Shown: positions 1 through 6,670, counted from the first letter of the stretch. The stretch is 9,695 bases of DNA from an uncultured Terriglobus sp. (GCA_937871605.1 CALMRM010000202.1:1-9695), one strand, 5' to 3'. The notes: generated by a model not told the origin, from the letters alone. Numbers and translations: made by a program.

Positions 1-1929
1 GTACAGGATGTCGTTGACCAGCGTGCTTTTGCCGCTGCCGCTGACGCCGGTGATTACGGTCATGACGCCCAGCGGGAAGTGCGCGGTCACGTCCTTCAGG
101 TTGTGGCTCTTGGCACCTTCGACCACCAGCTCCTTGCCGCTGAACGCGCGCGGCGCATCGTTGCTGCGGATGTCGATCTTGCCTGAGATGTACTGGCCTG
201 TGAGCGAATCGTTCACCGCAGCAATATCGTCCGGCGTGCCTGCCGCAATCAGCGCGCCACCGTTCTTGCCTGCGCCGGGACCCAGGTCCAACACGTAGTC
301 GGCCTTGCGGATGGTGTCTTCATCGTGCTCTACCACAAGGACGGTGTTGCCTAGGTCGCGCAGGTTCTCCATGGCCGCGATCAGCTTCTGATTGTCGCGT
401 TGGTGCAGGCCGATGCTGGGCTCGTCCAGCACGTACAGCACGCCGCGCAGACGTGAGCCGATTTGCGTGGCTAGGCGGATGCGCTGACCTTCACCGCCGC
501 TGAGCGTGGCCGCGCTGCGGTTGAGCGACAGGTAGCTGAGGCCGACAGCGTTCAGGAACTCCAGCCGCTCGATCACTTCCTTTTGCAGCCGGTCAGCAAT
601 GAGCTGCTCACGACCGGTGAAGAAGAAGTTGCGCGCCGTCACCATCGCGTCGTCGAGCGAGAGGGAGGTGAAATCACTGATGCTCTTGCCGTCCACCTTC
701 ACGGCCAGCGACTCCGGCCGCAGCCGCTTGCCGGTACATGCCGGGCAATCCGTTGCGGACATGTACTGCATGTAGAACTCGCGGAAGCTCTCGCTCTTCG
801 ACTCTTCCATGGTGTCCCGCAGGTAGCCGAAGATGCCGTGAAAGCCGGTGCGCCCTGCCTCGCTGCGCGGTGGACCGTGCAGCAGCAGCTTCTGATGTGG
901 CTCCGGCAGGTCTTCAAACGGGCGCTTCAGATCGATCTTGTACTTGTCGGCCGCCAGCTTGATGAGGCGCTGCAGGTACGCCGAGCCCGCACCCGGGCCC
1001 ATCGCACCGTCCAGCAGCGGCTTGGACCAATCCGTGATGGTCTTGCCTGGGTCGAAATCGTAGATGCTGCCCAGGCCGTTGCACTCCTTGCACGCACCAT
1101 AGGTGGAGTTGAACGAGAAGGAGCGCGGTTCCAGCTTGGGCACGTTGATACCGCAGTCCGGGCAGGCCATGGTGCTCGAGTAGAGCGTTTCATCCATGCC
1201 ATGGATGGCGATCAGCACCAATCCCTTGGCCATGGCCAGCGCCTTCTGCACGCTCGCTTCCAGGCGGCGCGTGTCGGGCTTGCCGTGCTCGTCCAGCTTC
1301 AAGATAACGCGGTCCACTACGGCTTCCACTGTGTGGTTCCTGCGCTTTTCCAGGCGCATGCCCTCGGTGATCTCGATCATTTCGCCGTCCACGCGGGCGC
1401 GAAAGCCCTGCTGATCCAGCGCCTCCAACTCCTCGCGGAATTCGCCCTTGCGCCCACGCACCAGCGGCGCGAAGACGGTGATGCGTTCACCCGGTTTCAG
1501 CGCGACGACGCGTTCGACGATCTGGTCGGCGGACTGCCGCGTAATCTCCAGGCCGCAGTTGGGGCAATGCGGCTTGCCCACGCTGGCCCACAGCAGGCGC
1601 AGGTAGTCGTAGATTTCCGTGATGGTGCCCACAGTCGAGCGAGGCGAGCGCGAAGTCGTCTTCTGCTCGATGGAAATGGCGGGCGACAGGCCGTCGATGG
1701 CGTCCACGTCGGGGCGCTCCATCTGGTCGAGGAACTGCCGCGCGTAGGCCGAAAGCGTCTCGACATAGCGCCGCTGGCCCTCCGCGTAGATGGTGTCGAA
1801 CGCAAGCGAGCTTTTGCCGGAACCGGACAGCCCTGTCACCACTGTCAGCGAGTTGCGCGGAATGCTGACGTCGATGTTCTTGAGGTTGTGGTGGCGTGCG
1901 CCGCGGACCGTGATGTGCGAGATGCTCAT
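1..1929 (-). CDS. uvrA: UvrA, excinuclease ABC ATPase subunit (C-terminus beyond window)
   Basis: UvrA is the damage-recognition ATPase of UvrABC nucleotide excision repair; as a dimer it scans DNA and loads UvrB. The visible 643 codons begin MSISHITVRGARHHNLKN. The first Walker A (GLSGSGKS) is at residues 33-40, and the ABC signature LSGGEGQ at about 476-482 is followed by Walker B (VLYVLDEPSIGLH). The second Walker A (GVSGSGKS, 628-635) lies just before the window edge. Cysteine pairs C122/C125 (HCPNCG), C256/C259 with C280/C283 (the classical CxxC-N20-CxxC zinc module) and C395/C398 are present. The family is usually 930-1000 residues, so about a third, including the C-terminal zinc finger and the second signature/Walker B, lies off the left edge. 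Start 1929 is chosen because homologues begin at the ITVRGA strand; an in-frame ATG at 1959 would add ten residues. Neither start has a good Shine-Dalgarno sequence. The gene is divergent from the small membrane gene at 2146. Confidence 0.98.
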   Translation of the reverse strand, partial: MSISHITVRGARHHNLKNIDVSIPRNSLTVVTGLSGSGKSSLAFDTIYAEGQRRYVETLSAYARQFLDQMERPDVDAIDGLSPAISIEQKTTSRSPRSTVGTITEIYDYLRLLWASVGKPHCPNCGLEITRQSADQIVERVVALKPGERITVFAPLVRGRKGEFREELEALDQQGFRARVDGEMIEITEGMRLEKRRNHTVEAVVDRVILKLDEHGKPDTRRLEASVQKALAMAKGLVLIAIHGMDETLYSSTMACPDCGINVPKLEPRSFSFNSTYGACKECNGLGSIYDFDPGKTITDWSKPLLDGAMGPGAGSAYLQRLIKLAADKYKIDLKRPFEDLPEPHQKLLLHGPPRSEAGRTGFHGIFGYLRDTMEESKSESFREFYMQYMSATDCPACTGKRLRPESLAVKVDGKSISDFTSLSLDDAMVTARNFFFTGREQLIADRLQKEVIERLEFLNAVGLSYLSLNRSAATLSGGEGQRIRLATQIGSRLRGVLYVLDEPSIGLHQRDNQKLIAAMENLRDLGNTVLVVEHDEDTIRKADYVLDLGPGAGKNGGALIAAGTPDDIAAVNDSLTGQYISGKIDIRSNDAPRAFSGKELVVEGAKSHNLKDVTAHFPLGVMTVITGVSGSGKSTLVNDILY

Positions 1930-2046
1930 GGAGTACAGGTGGGCACGGTTGTGCCGCATGTTCTAGGGTACGGCATTGTGGCGGCTTGCCGTTTCGGGCA
2001 CACCAAAGATCGCCCGAACCACGCTGTCAGGGGACGTACCTGCCTA

Positions 2047-2127
2047 GCTACTGTCAGCCCCGCCCTGGTCTGCCGCAGACTGTAGCAGAACCAGTCGGCA
2101 GTGTTCCGGCCGAGTGCAGCACTGCTG
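2047..2127 (+). repeat. Cluster of overlapping inverted repeats in the leader of the small membrane gene
   Basis: The uvrA/small-gene gap contains several dyads that compete for the same bases. Arm 2047-2055 (GCTACTGTC) pairs with 2078-2086 (GACTGTAGC) with one central mismatch. 2068-2072 (GTCTG) pairs with 2076-2080 (CAGAC). 2078-2082 (GACTG) pairs with 2092-2096 (CAGTC), extended by TGCC 2071-2074 with GGCA 2097-2100 across a three-base bulge. The longest continuous stem is 2096-2105 with 2118-2127: ten pairs including two G-U, with a 12-base loop; it ends eight bases before the Shine-Dalgarno of the gene at 2146. The first three cannot form together, and the third excludes the fourth. No U-run follows, so an intrinsic terminator is unlikely. 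It could be a regulatory leader RNA, an operator region between the divergent genes, or chance pairing in GC-rich DNA. Confidence 0.4.
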
Positions 2128-2145
2128 TAAGTTCAGGAGACCCTT

Positions 2146-2331
2146 GTGACGACTGTTGTTCTTTTGTGTGCTGTGCTGGCAAGTCTTGCCGGCGGAGTTC
2201 TGCTGGCGTATGGATTGTCGAACGCGATGTTCTTCGTCTTTCGCATACATTCCATCCAGGCCGCACAGCAGCGTGCCGCCCAGCGTGAGGCGGCGCAACT
2301 GGCAGCCGCAGGCCTGGACCTGGCGCTCTAA
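2146..2331 (+). CDS. Small single-pass membrane protein of unknown function
   Basis: This 61-residue protein starts at GTG 2146, with AGGAGA at 2135-2140 five bases upstream, a strong ribosome binding site that makes the gene credible despite its size. Residues about 4-32 form one hydrophobic segment rich in Val, Leu, Ala and Gly (VVLLCAVLASLAGGVLLAYG), followed by a short aromatic stretch (MFFVF). The tail, about 36-60, is an Ala/Gln/Arg-rich, probably helical segment (QAAQQRAAQREAAQLAAAG) expected to be amphipathic. No catalytic motif is visible and I do not recognise the family. It is divergent from uvrA and convergent with the STN-domain gene, whose stop lies only four bases away. The leader upstream contains several competing inverted repeats, so its expression may be controlled at RNA level (inference). 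Confidence 0.72.
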   Translation: MTTVVLLCAVLASLAGGVLLAYGLSNAMFFVFRIHSIQAAQQRAAQREAAQLAAAGLDLAL

Positions 2332-2347
2332 CCGGCTATTGGCTGGT
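2331..2347. terminator. Small hairpin over the convergent stop codons, possible weak terminator
   Basis: ACCGGC (2331-2336) can pair with GCTGGT (2342-2347), six pairs including one G-U, around a five-base loop. It spans the stop codons of the two convergent genes at 2331 and 2336. There is no T-run on either side, so it does not meet the usual rho-independent pattern. It is listed only because it is the sole structure at this junction. Confidence 0.2.
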
Positions 2348-3103
2348 GCCCTGCTGCCGCTTCCGCAGCTCCTCGAAAATCTGCTCTGGCGTGCGAACGC
2401 CGTTGGGCGACTGCGGCGTACCGTTGGCGTCGGTCGTGGGCGTAGTGGACGGGGCAGGACTGCTGGAACCGTCAGTACCGGGTGAGGCAGGGGCCAAACC
2501 AGCCGCTGGTACCGCAGCACCTTGCTGGCCGTCTCCAGACGCAGGCGCACCCTGAAAGCTGTTGGGTGAGGTGTGCCGTCCTGGCCGTGGCTGCGCCAGA
2601 TTCGCGTCCGTAGGATTGCTATCAAGCGGGCTGCTATCCACAGACACATCCTGTGTGGGCGCGGGTGGCGTGGCACCGCCGGTGCGGGCCGTTAGAATCA
2701 GCTCTTTCGGTTTGGTTGGGCTGTCATTCACCAGCAGCATGTTCACGTTCATTCCATCGAACAACGATGCCATGACGGCCTGTACCGGGCCCGGGCCGTA
2801 CGTTCCAAACACCGGTTCGCCGGGCGCACCGCCCGTGACCTTCATGCCGGTCAGCCGTGCAATTTCTCGCAGGATCGCGGGCAGGCCTTGCCCGCTGGCG
2901 CGAACACTCAGCACCGCTCCATTCCACGTCACGTTGGCAGCACCGGCGGACACAACCCTGCTCTCCTGTGTCTGCGCGGTAGGCACGCCAGCGGTGGCCT
3001 GCGTGGGTGCCGTCGAGGGTATAGCCGCTGTCTGAGCCAGCGCACCGGCTGCGGGCAGCAGGGCCAGCAGGGTCACCCACAGTCTGTTGCGATGCATGCT
3101 CAT
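2336..3103 (-). CDS. Exported protein with an STN-like (secretin/TonB N-terminal) domain and a low-complexity tail
   Basis: A 255-residue protein with a clear Sec signal peptide: Arg/His in the first seven residues, hydrophobic core 9-22, and a likely cut after ALA at 23. Residues about 58-128 fit the STN short domain found at the N-termini of secretins and TonB-dependent transducers: a beta strand (VLSVRASG), helix LPAILREIARLTGMKV, then strands and a second helix VQAVMASLFDGMNVNMLLV. Such domains normally precede a barrel, secretin or plug domain. Here only a Pro/Ala/Ser/Thr/Gly-rich disordered tail (about 142-237) follows, ending in a short charged helix (PEQIFEELRKRQQ). It is therefore an orphan periplasmic domain, possibly an adaptor or an assembly factor for an outer-membrane complex (inference). 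Start 3103 is used; Met at codon 3 (3097) is an alternative. A weak GGGAG lies 12-16 bases upstream. It is divergent from the exported gene at 3236. Confidence 0.85.
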   Translation of the reverse strand: MSMHRNRLWVTLLALLPAAGALAQTAAIPSTAPTQATAGVPTAQTQESRVVSAGAANVTWNGAVLSVRASGQGLPAILREIARLTGMKVTGGAPGEPVFGTYGPGPVQAVMASLFDGMNVNMLLVNDSPTKPKELILTARTGGATPPAPTQDVSVDSSPLDSNPTDANLAQPRPGRHTSPNSFQGAPASGDGQQGAAVPAAGLAPASPGTDGSSSPAPSTTPTTDANGTPQSPNGVRTPEQIFEELRKRQQGTSQ

Positions 3104-3188
3104 GGGTTACGAGTGCTCCCACTCTTACGTCTCTTGCTTAGACGGCGATTTTCGGCTGCACGGCGAGCGCCATGCACCCACACTGCAC

Positions 3189-3194
3189 TACACT
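3189..3194 (+). promoter_or_regulatory. Possible -10 element (TACACT) for the exported protein gene at 3236
   Basis: TACACT matches four of six bases of TATAAT, in the TAnnnT form, and would place transcription start near 3201, leaving a 35-base leader containing AAAGGA at 3226-3231. No convincing -35 box lies 16-18 bases upstream. The divergent gap 3104-3235 must also hold the promoter of the minus-strand STN gene, but I could not pick one out there. Confidence 0.25.
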
Positions 3195-3235
3195 GTCAGC
3201 CACAACGATACGCCCGCGTCACCCGAAAGGACCTC

Positions 3236-4258
3236 ATGCGCGTTTGCAGTAGTTTGCTTGTCGCCGGACTGCTTGCCGCTGCGCCTGTGACCGTGACGGC
3301 AGAATCCTGCATAACTCAGTCGCAGATGGCCCCTGCCGAACGCGCCATGCTGGGTGAGACAGCGACGGAGTTCGCCATGCTAACGGCCGCAGGCAATGCG
3401 GAGGGAGTTCGGGCGCGGACCATGCCCGCGTATGCGCAAAACTTCGGCGGGATTCAGGATGCGATCCGTGCGGCGTCCTCACACCTGCAGGGTGCCAGCT
3501 TTGTGCCCCAGACGTTGTGGATTCTCGACAACTCCGGCGCCAAAATTGGAGCAGATGGTGGTGCGCAGGATGCACAGTTTTTGTGCACCCTGAATCGCGG
3601 CGTGCACGAGACCACGTTCCTCATCCCTGCACTCCCGGCTGGCCGCTACGCCCTGGTAGTGCTGGACAGCGCGGGCACCGCAGAGCCATGGCAGGTGGCC
3701 ATGCTCCTGCGACAGAGCGCTCCAGGGACGTGGCAGCTGGGTGGCTTGTTTCCGCGTGCGACGACCGCAGGTGGTCACGATGGCCTGTGGTACTGGCGTA
3801 CGGCCCGGGACTACGCTGCCAGGAAGCAGCCCTGGAATGCATACGTCTATTACACCGAAGCAGAACAGCTGCTGCGTCCGGTTGCCTTTGCGAACAGCAC
3901 GAATCTCGACACCCTCCTGGGTGAACAGGGCAAGGCTGCGCCGGCGGCGCTCTCTGGTGGGCTTGGACCGCAGCAGCCGTTGGTGCTGGCACCGGCGCAG
4001 GGTGACGAAGTGCGTGTCACCAGCCTGAAGGCTGAGAATGCGCCGGACCGCAGCGGCTCGCTGGACCTGCTGGCGCATGTGCAGGTCAGCGGTCCGCTGG
4101 CTGACCCCATTGCCTCGCGTGCGCGCAATGCACACGCCGCAAAGGCCCTCCTGGCGGCCTACCCGGAACTGCGTTCTGCCTTTCATGGCGTGTGGATCGT
4201 GGCAGACCTGCCGGGTGGCGGCACTTACATCAGTGAAGAGCCCATGACAGCGTTGTAG
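3236..4258 (+). CDS. Exported protein of unknown family
   Basis: A 340-residue product starting at ATG 3236, preceded by AAAGGA (3226-3231). The frame is open well upstream, but this start is preferred because it gives a proper Sec signal peptide (MRVCSSLLVAGLLAAAPVTVTA, cut after about residue 22); C25 is not in a lipobox, so it is probably a soluble periplasmic protein rather than a lipoprotein. Residues 30-90 look helical. Residues about 91-160 are strand-rich and contain ALPAGRYALVVLDSAG, typical of a beta-sandwich segment. Residues 184-213 (LWYWRTARDYAARKQPWNAY...EAEQLL) look like a TPR-type helical hairpin. The end (about 297-335) has a helix then strands, with GVWIVADLPGG. No catalytic signature is recognised. 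It is divergent from the STN-domain gene and 33 bases upstream of the nitroreductase, so read-through into the latter is possible. Confidence 0.85.
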   Translation: MRVCSSLLVAGLLAAAPVTVTAESCITQSQMAPAERAMLGETATEFAMLTAAGNAEGVRARTMPAYAQNFGGIQDAIRAASSHLQGASFVPQTLWILDNSGAKIGADGGAQDAQFLCTLNRGVHETTFLIPALPAGRYALVVLDSAGTAEPWQVAMLLRQSAPGTWQLGGLFPRATTAGGHDGLWYWRTARDYAARKQPWNAYVYYTEAEQLLRPVAFANSTNLDTLLGEQGKAAPAALSGGLGPQQPLVLAPAQGDEVRVTSLKAENAPDRSGSLDLLAHVQVSGPLADPIASRARNAHAAKALLAAYPELRSAFHGVWIVADLPGGGTYISEEPMTAL

Positions 4259-4278
4259 TGTGGACCAAGTGACGGCGC

Positions 4279-4284
4279 TACACT
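4279..4284 (+). promoter_or_regulatory. Possible -10 element (TACACT) placing the transcript start at the nitroreductase ATG
   Basis: TACACT lies seven bases before ATG 4292, the distance expected between a -10 box and the transcription start, and no Shine-Dalgarno is visible in between (GAACAGA). This is the pattern of a leaderless transcript. The same octamer CTACACTG occurs before the gene at 3236. No good -35 is seen; TTGTAG at 4253-4258 is 20 bases away, which is too far. Confidence 0.3.
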
Positions 4285-4291
4285 GAACAGA

Positions 4292-4939
4292 ATGTCGTTT
4301 GTACCGAAATCGCTAGGGGAAGTCATCCGGCAGCGCCGAAGCACGCCGTCGTTCGACGGGCGCGAGATGGCGGCGGAAGATATCCGCACGATCCTTGAGG
4401 CAGGCTTGGCAGCGCCGTCCGGCTACAACGTACAGCCCTGGCGCTTCATCGTGGTGCAGTCCACCGAGCAGAAGAAGCGTCTGCGTACAGCCTGCTTCAA
4501 CCAGGCGAAGGCCGAAGAGGCATCTGTGGTCATCGCCTGCTGTGGCGATGCCGACAGTTGGCGGCGTGACGCGGATGACATCATCCGCATGGGGCTGGAT
4601 GGCGGTATGAGCGAGGGGTACGCAGCGCAGCTAAAGGACTATGTGGAGAGTTACCTGCACTCGCTGAACACCGACCAGATGCATGGCTGGCTGAATAAGC
4701 AGGTGACTTACGCCGCCACGCAAATGCTGCTCACCGCAGAGTCGATGGGCTATGACACTGCCGCGATGGAGGGCTTTGAAGAGGACAAGGTGCGCGAAGT
4801 GCTGCGGCTGCCCCTAAGCTACTGGGTAGTCTCACTGCTCGCCATTGGTTTTCAAAAAGGCCCTGACAAATACTTTGGCGGTCGCTTTGGCATAAGCCAC
4901 ACCTGCTTTGCCGAAGAGTTTGGCAAACCTTTCAAGTGA
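4292..4939 (+). CDS. Nitroreductase-family FMN oxidoreductase
   Basis: A 215-residue protein of the NfsA/NfsB/FRP fold, in which FMN enzymes use NAD(P)H to reduce nitro compounds, quinones, enones or flavins. Visible marks are the N-terminal phosphate-binding RRSTPSF (15-21), the FMN-pocket segment APSGYNVQPWRFIVV (41-55), the helix AATQMLLTAESMGYDT (141-156) with AMEGF (158-162), and a late strand LLAIGF (182-187), all in the order and spacing of the family. Length is typical (190-220). The substrate cannot be inferred. The stop shares bases with the GTG start of the downstream hydrolase (GTGA at 4936-4939), so the two are almost certainly translationally coupled. There is no Shine-Dalgarno before the ATG. 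The protein has no signal peptide, so it is cytoplasmic. Confidence 0.93.
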   Translation: MSFVPKSLGEVIRQRRSTPSFDGREMAAEDIRTILEAGLAAPSGYNVQPWRFIVVQSTEQKKRLRTACFNQAKAEEASVVIACCGDADSWRRDADDIIRMGLDGGMSEGYAAQLKDYVESYLHSLNTDQMHGWLNKQVTYAATQMLLTAESMGYDTAAMEGFEEDKVREVLRLPLSYWVVSLLAIGFQKGPDKYFGGRFGISHTCFAEEFGKPFK

Positions 4940-5931
4940 CCATACCGCATCGAAGGCGGCGCTGGGTCTCCAGCGCAGTTGTGTGCGTCGTGCTGCTGTG
5001 CGTGGCGGCAGCGCTGCTCTATCAGAACCCGTTCTGGATCATCGACCGCAGCGTGCAGGTGTATTTGCGGGCACACAGGGTTGAAGATCGCTACAGCAGC
5101 GTAGACGGGTTTCGCTTGCACTATCTTGAAGCGGAGCCTGCAACGCCTGGCCCGGAGCGGCCCATCGTGCTGATCCACGGTTTGGGTGCGCGTGCCAGCG
5201 ACTGGGCACCGCTCATCCCGGAGTTGACCCGCAATGGGTACCACGTGTACGCGCTTGACCTGCTTGGCTATGGAGCATCACCGAAGCCGGCGGACGGCGA
5301 CTTCTCGCTGCCAGGAGAGGAACAACTCGTCATTGATTTCATGGGAGCCATGCACCTGCGGCAGGCCGATGTCGCGGGTTGGTCGATGGGCGGGTGGCTC
5401 GGCATGCTGCTGGCGCTGGATCATCCAGACCGGGTGCGGCGGCTCCTGCTGTTCGACAGTGCCGGTCTTTACTTCGATCCAGACTTCGACGGCTCCCTGT
5501 TCACGCCGGGCGACCGTGCCGGGCTGGAGCGCCTGCTGGCGCGCATCGAACCGGACCGGCCAAACATCCGCATCCCAGGTTGGGCTGTGCATGGCATGCT
5601 GCGCCGGATGCAGGGAAGTCGCTGGGTGATCGAGCGTTCATTCCGCAGCATGATTTCCGGCCGGTCCGTCGTCGATTTCCGGCTGCCGCACCTCAAGCAG
5701 CCAGTCTTGCTTGTATGGGGCACAGAAGACAAGCTGACGCCGTTTGCTCAGGCCGAGCGCCTGCACACCCTCTTGCCTCAGTCCGTGCTCTATGGGTTTC
5801 GCGGGTGTGGGCACCTAGCTGCGGCTGAGTGCTCCGCGGCCATTGCTCCCGTCGTTGTGCGCTTCTTGAACGCGGAACCCCCAGAAGCGCCCCAGGCCGT
5901 AGTGCAAGATGGCCGATCGAAACGCCACTAA
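4936..5931 (+). CDS. Membrane-anchored alpha/beta hydrolase
   Basis: A 331-residue alpha/beta-hydrolase-fold protein starting at GTG 4936, inside the stop of the nitroreductase gene. The N-terminus has HRRRR (5-9) followed by one hydrophobic segment (about 10-30), indicating an N-in anchor with the catalytic domain outside the cytoplasmic membrane. The fold shows the oxyanion motif HGLG (81-84), the nucleophile elbow GWSMGG with Ser150, the acid Asp265 in WGTEDKLTP, and His293 in GCGHLA: a complete triad. A cap of about residues 180-245 lies between strands six and seven. The pattern is that of MhpC/epoxide-hydrolase/monoacylglycerol-lipase-like members; the absence of a DxxG-type Asp nucleophile argues against haloalkane dehalogenase and epoxide hydrolase chemistry and favours an esterase or lipase. 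The C-terminal 20 residues are low-complexity and charged. The stop overlaps that of ubiX on the other strand. Confidence 0.92.
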   Translation: MTIPHRRRRWVSSAVVCVVLLCVAAALLYQNPFWIIDRSVQVYLRAHRVEDRYSSVDGFRLHYLEAEPATPGPERPIVLIHGLGARASDWAPLIPELTRNGYHVYALDLLGYGASPKPADGDFSLPGEEQLVIDFMGAMHLRQADVAGWSMGGWLGMLLALDHPDRVRRLLLFDSAGLYFDPDFDGSLFTPGDRAGLERLLARIEPDRPNIRIPGWAVHGMLRRMQGSRWVIERSFRSMISGRSVVDFRLPHLKQPVLLVWGTEDKLTPFAQAERLHTLLPQSVLYGFRGCGHLAAAECSAAIAPVVVRFLNAEPPEAPQAVVQDGRSKRH

Positions 5932-6548
5932 TCCGGTGCGCGGGTGTCCAGCTTCCAGTGGTAGGCATCCGCCTGTGGCAGGCCCAGGTGCGCCAGCACG
6001 CGGCAGCAGAACTGCGTCACCACCTCGTCAATGGACTCAGGCCGGAAGTACATGGCGGGAATGACAGGGAAAATCGTAGCTCCTGCTTCTGCCGCAAGCG
6101 TCATGTTGCGAAGGTGGATGCGGTTGAACGGCGTCTCTCGCACGCAGAGCACCAGTGGCCGCCGCTCCTTCAGGCACACGTCCGCGGCGCGGTCTATGAG
6201 CCGTGCGGCCAGGCCGTTCGCAATGGAGGCAAGCGTGCCCATGGAGCAGGGCAGCACCACCATGCCATCGCTGGGATAGCTGCCGCTGGCGATGCTGGCT
6301 CCAACATCGTCATTGCGCAGAAGCGTCACCTTGCTGTGGTCCTCCCCAGCCAGGGCAGACAGCACGCCAGAGCGTCCGGCGAGGCCAAGCTCTTCCGCCA
6401 CGACGCGCAGCGCGTGATCCGACACAACGAATTGCACTTCGCCAACACGACCATCTGCCTGGAGCAGGCGAAGCAGCGCCTGGGTAAACACAGCCCCGCT
6501 CGCACCTGTCATGGCCAGCGTTAGATTCCTTTGGTGTTCCACGATCAC
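5928..6548 (-). CDS. ubiX: UbiX, flavin prenyltransferase
   Basis: UbiX joins dimethylallyl phosphate to reduced FMN, making prenylated FMN, the cofactor of UbiD-family decarboxylases. The 206-residue product carries the FMN-binding TGASGA (14-19), the segment ASIASGSYPSDGMVVLPCSMGTLA (about 84-107) with the conserved Ser and PCSMGT turn, R120/K128, the family signature RETPFNRIHLRNM (137-149) and AMYFRP (165-170). Length fits the family (190-210). No ubiD is in the window, so its partner must lie elsewhere; in acidobacteria a role in menaquinone synthesis is likely (inference). Start GTG 6548 is listed; GTG 6542 also fits, with GAGA at a better distance. ATG 6512 would remove the first beta strand and is rejected. 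The gene converges on the hydrolase with a 4-base overlap. Confidence 0.96.
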   Translation of the reverse strand: MIVEHQRNLTLAMTGASGAVFTQALLRLLQADGRVGEVQFVVSDHALRVVAEELGLAGRSGVLSALAGEDHSKVTLLRNDDVGASIASGSYPSDGMVVLPCSMGTLASIANGLAARLIDRAADVCLKERRPLVLCVRETPFNRIHLRNMTLAAEAGATIFPVIPAMYFRPESIDEVVTQFCCRVLAHLGLPQADAYHWKLDTRAPD

Positions 6549-6554
6549 AGTCTC

Positions 6555-6560
6555 ATTATC
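6555..6560 (-). promoter_or_regulatory. Possible -10 element (GATAAT) for ubiX
   Basis: On the minus strand, GATAAT matches five of six bases of the -10 consensus and ends six bases before GTG 6548, so transcription would begin at or within the start codon, suggesting a leaderless or very short-leader mRNA. There is no recognisable -35 at 16-18 bases. The rest of the 6549-6670 divergent gap shows nothing clearer. Confidence 0.3.
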
Positions 6561-6654
6561 GTCGGCTTTTTACTCAGCTACCGCGACTTGCAGCACTCGA
6601 TGTGCGTCCTACGGTATGAAAACTACTTCTTGCGGCTGCTGGAAAGTCGCTAGC

Positions 6655-6662
6655 AGAAGGTG
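6655..6662 (+). promoter_or_regulatory. Ribosome binding site deciding a TTG start
   Basis: AGAAGGTG, one mismatch from AGGAGGTG, ends eight bases before TTG 6671. The frame is closed by TGA at 6617-6619, and no ATG or GTG in frame lies between that stop and 6671, so this site supports TTG initiation and an intact signal peptide. Confidence 0.65.
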
Positions 6663-6670
6663 CTATACCG

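Noticed and set aside
583..2085. 500-codon open frame on the plus strand opposite uvrA
   Set aside because: It lies antisense over an unmistakable UvrA, is Arg/His/Ala/Val/Gln-rich without domain order, and has no ribosome binding site; long antisense frames are common in GC-rich genes.
2079..2095. CTGT-N8-CAGT resembling a LexA box upstream of uvrA
   Set aside because: The second half is not ACAG, so it fails the CTGT-N8-ACAG consensus; no GAAC-N4-GTTC site was seen either.
2888..3235. Upstream extension of the exported-protein frame at 3236
   Set aside because: It would overlap the STN gene antisense and bury the signal peptide; ATG 3236 has a ribosome binding site.
3479..4186. 235-codon minus-strand frame inside the 3236 exported gene
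   Set aside because: Antisense shadow of a gene with a good start and signal peptide; no protein features of its own.
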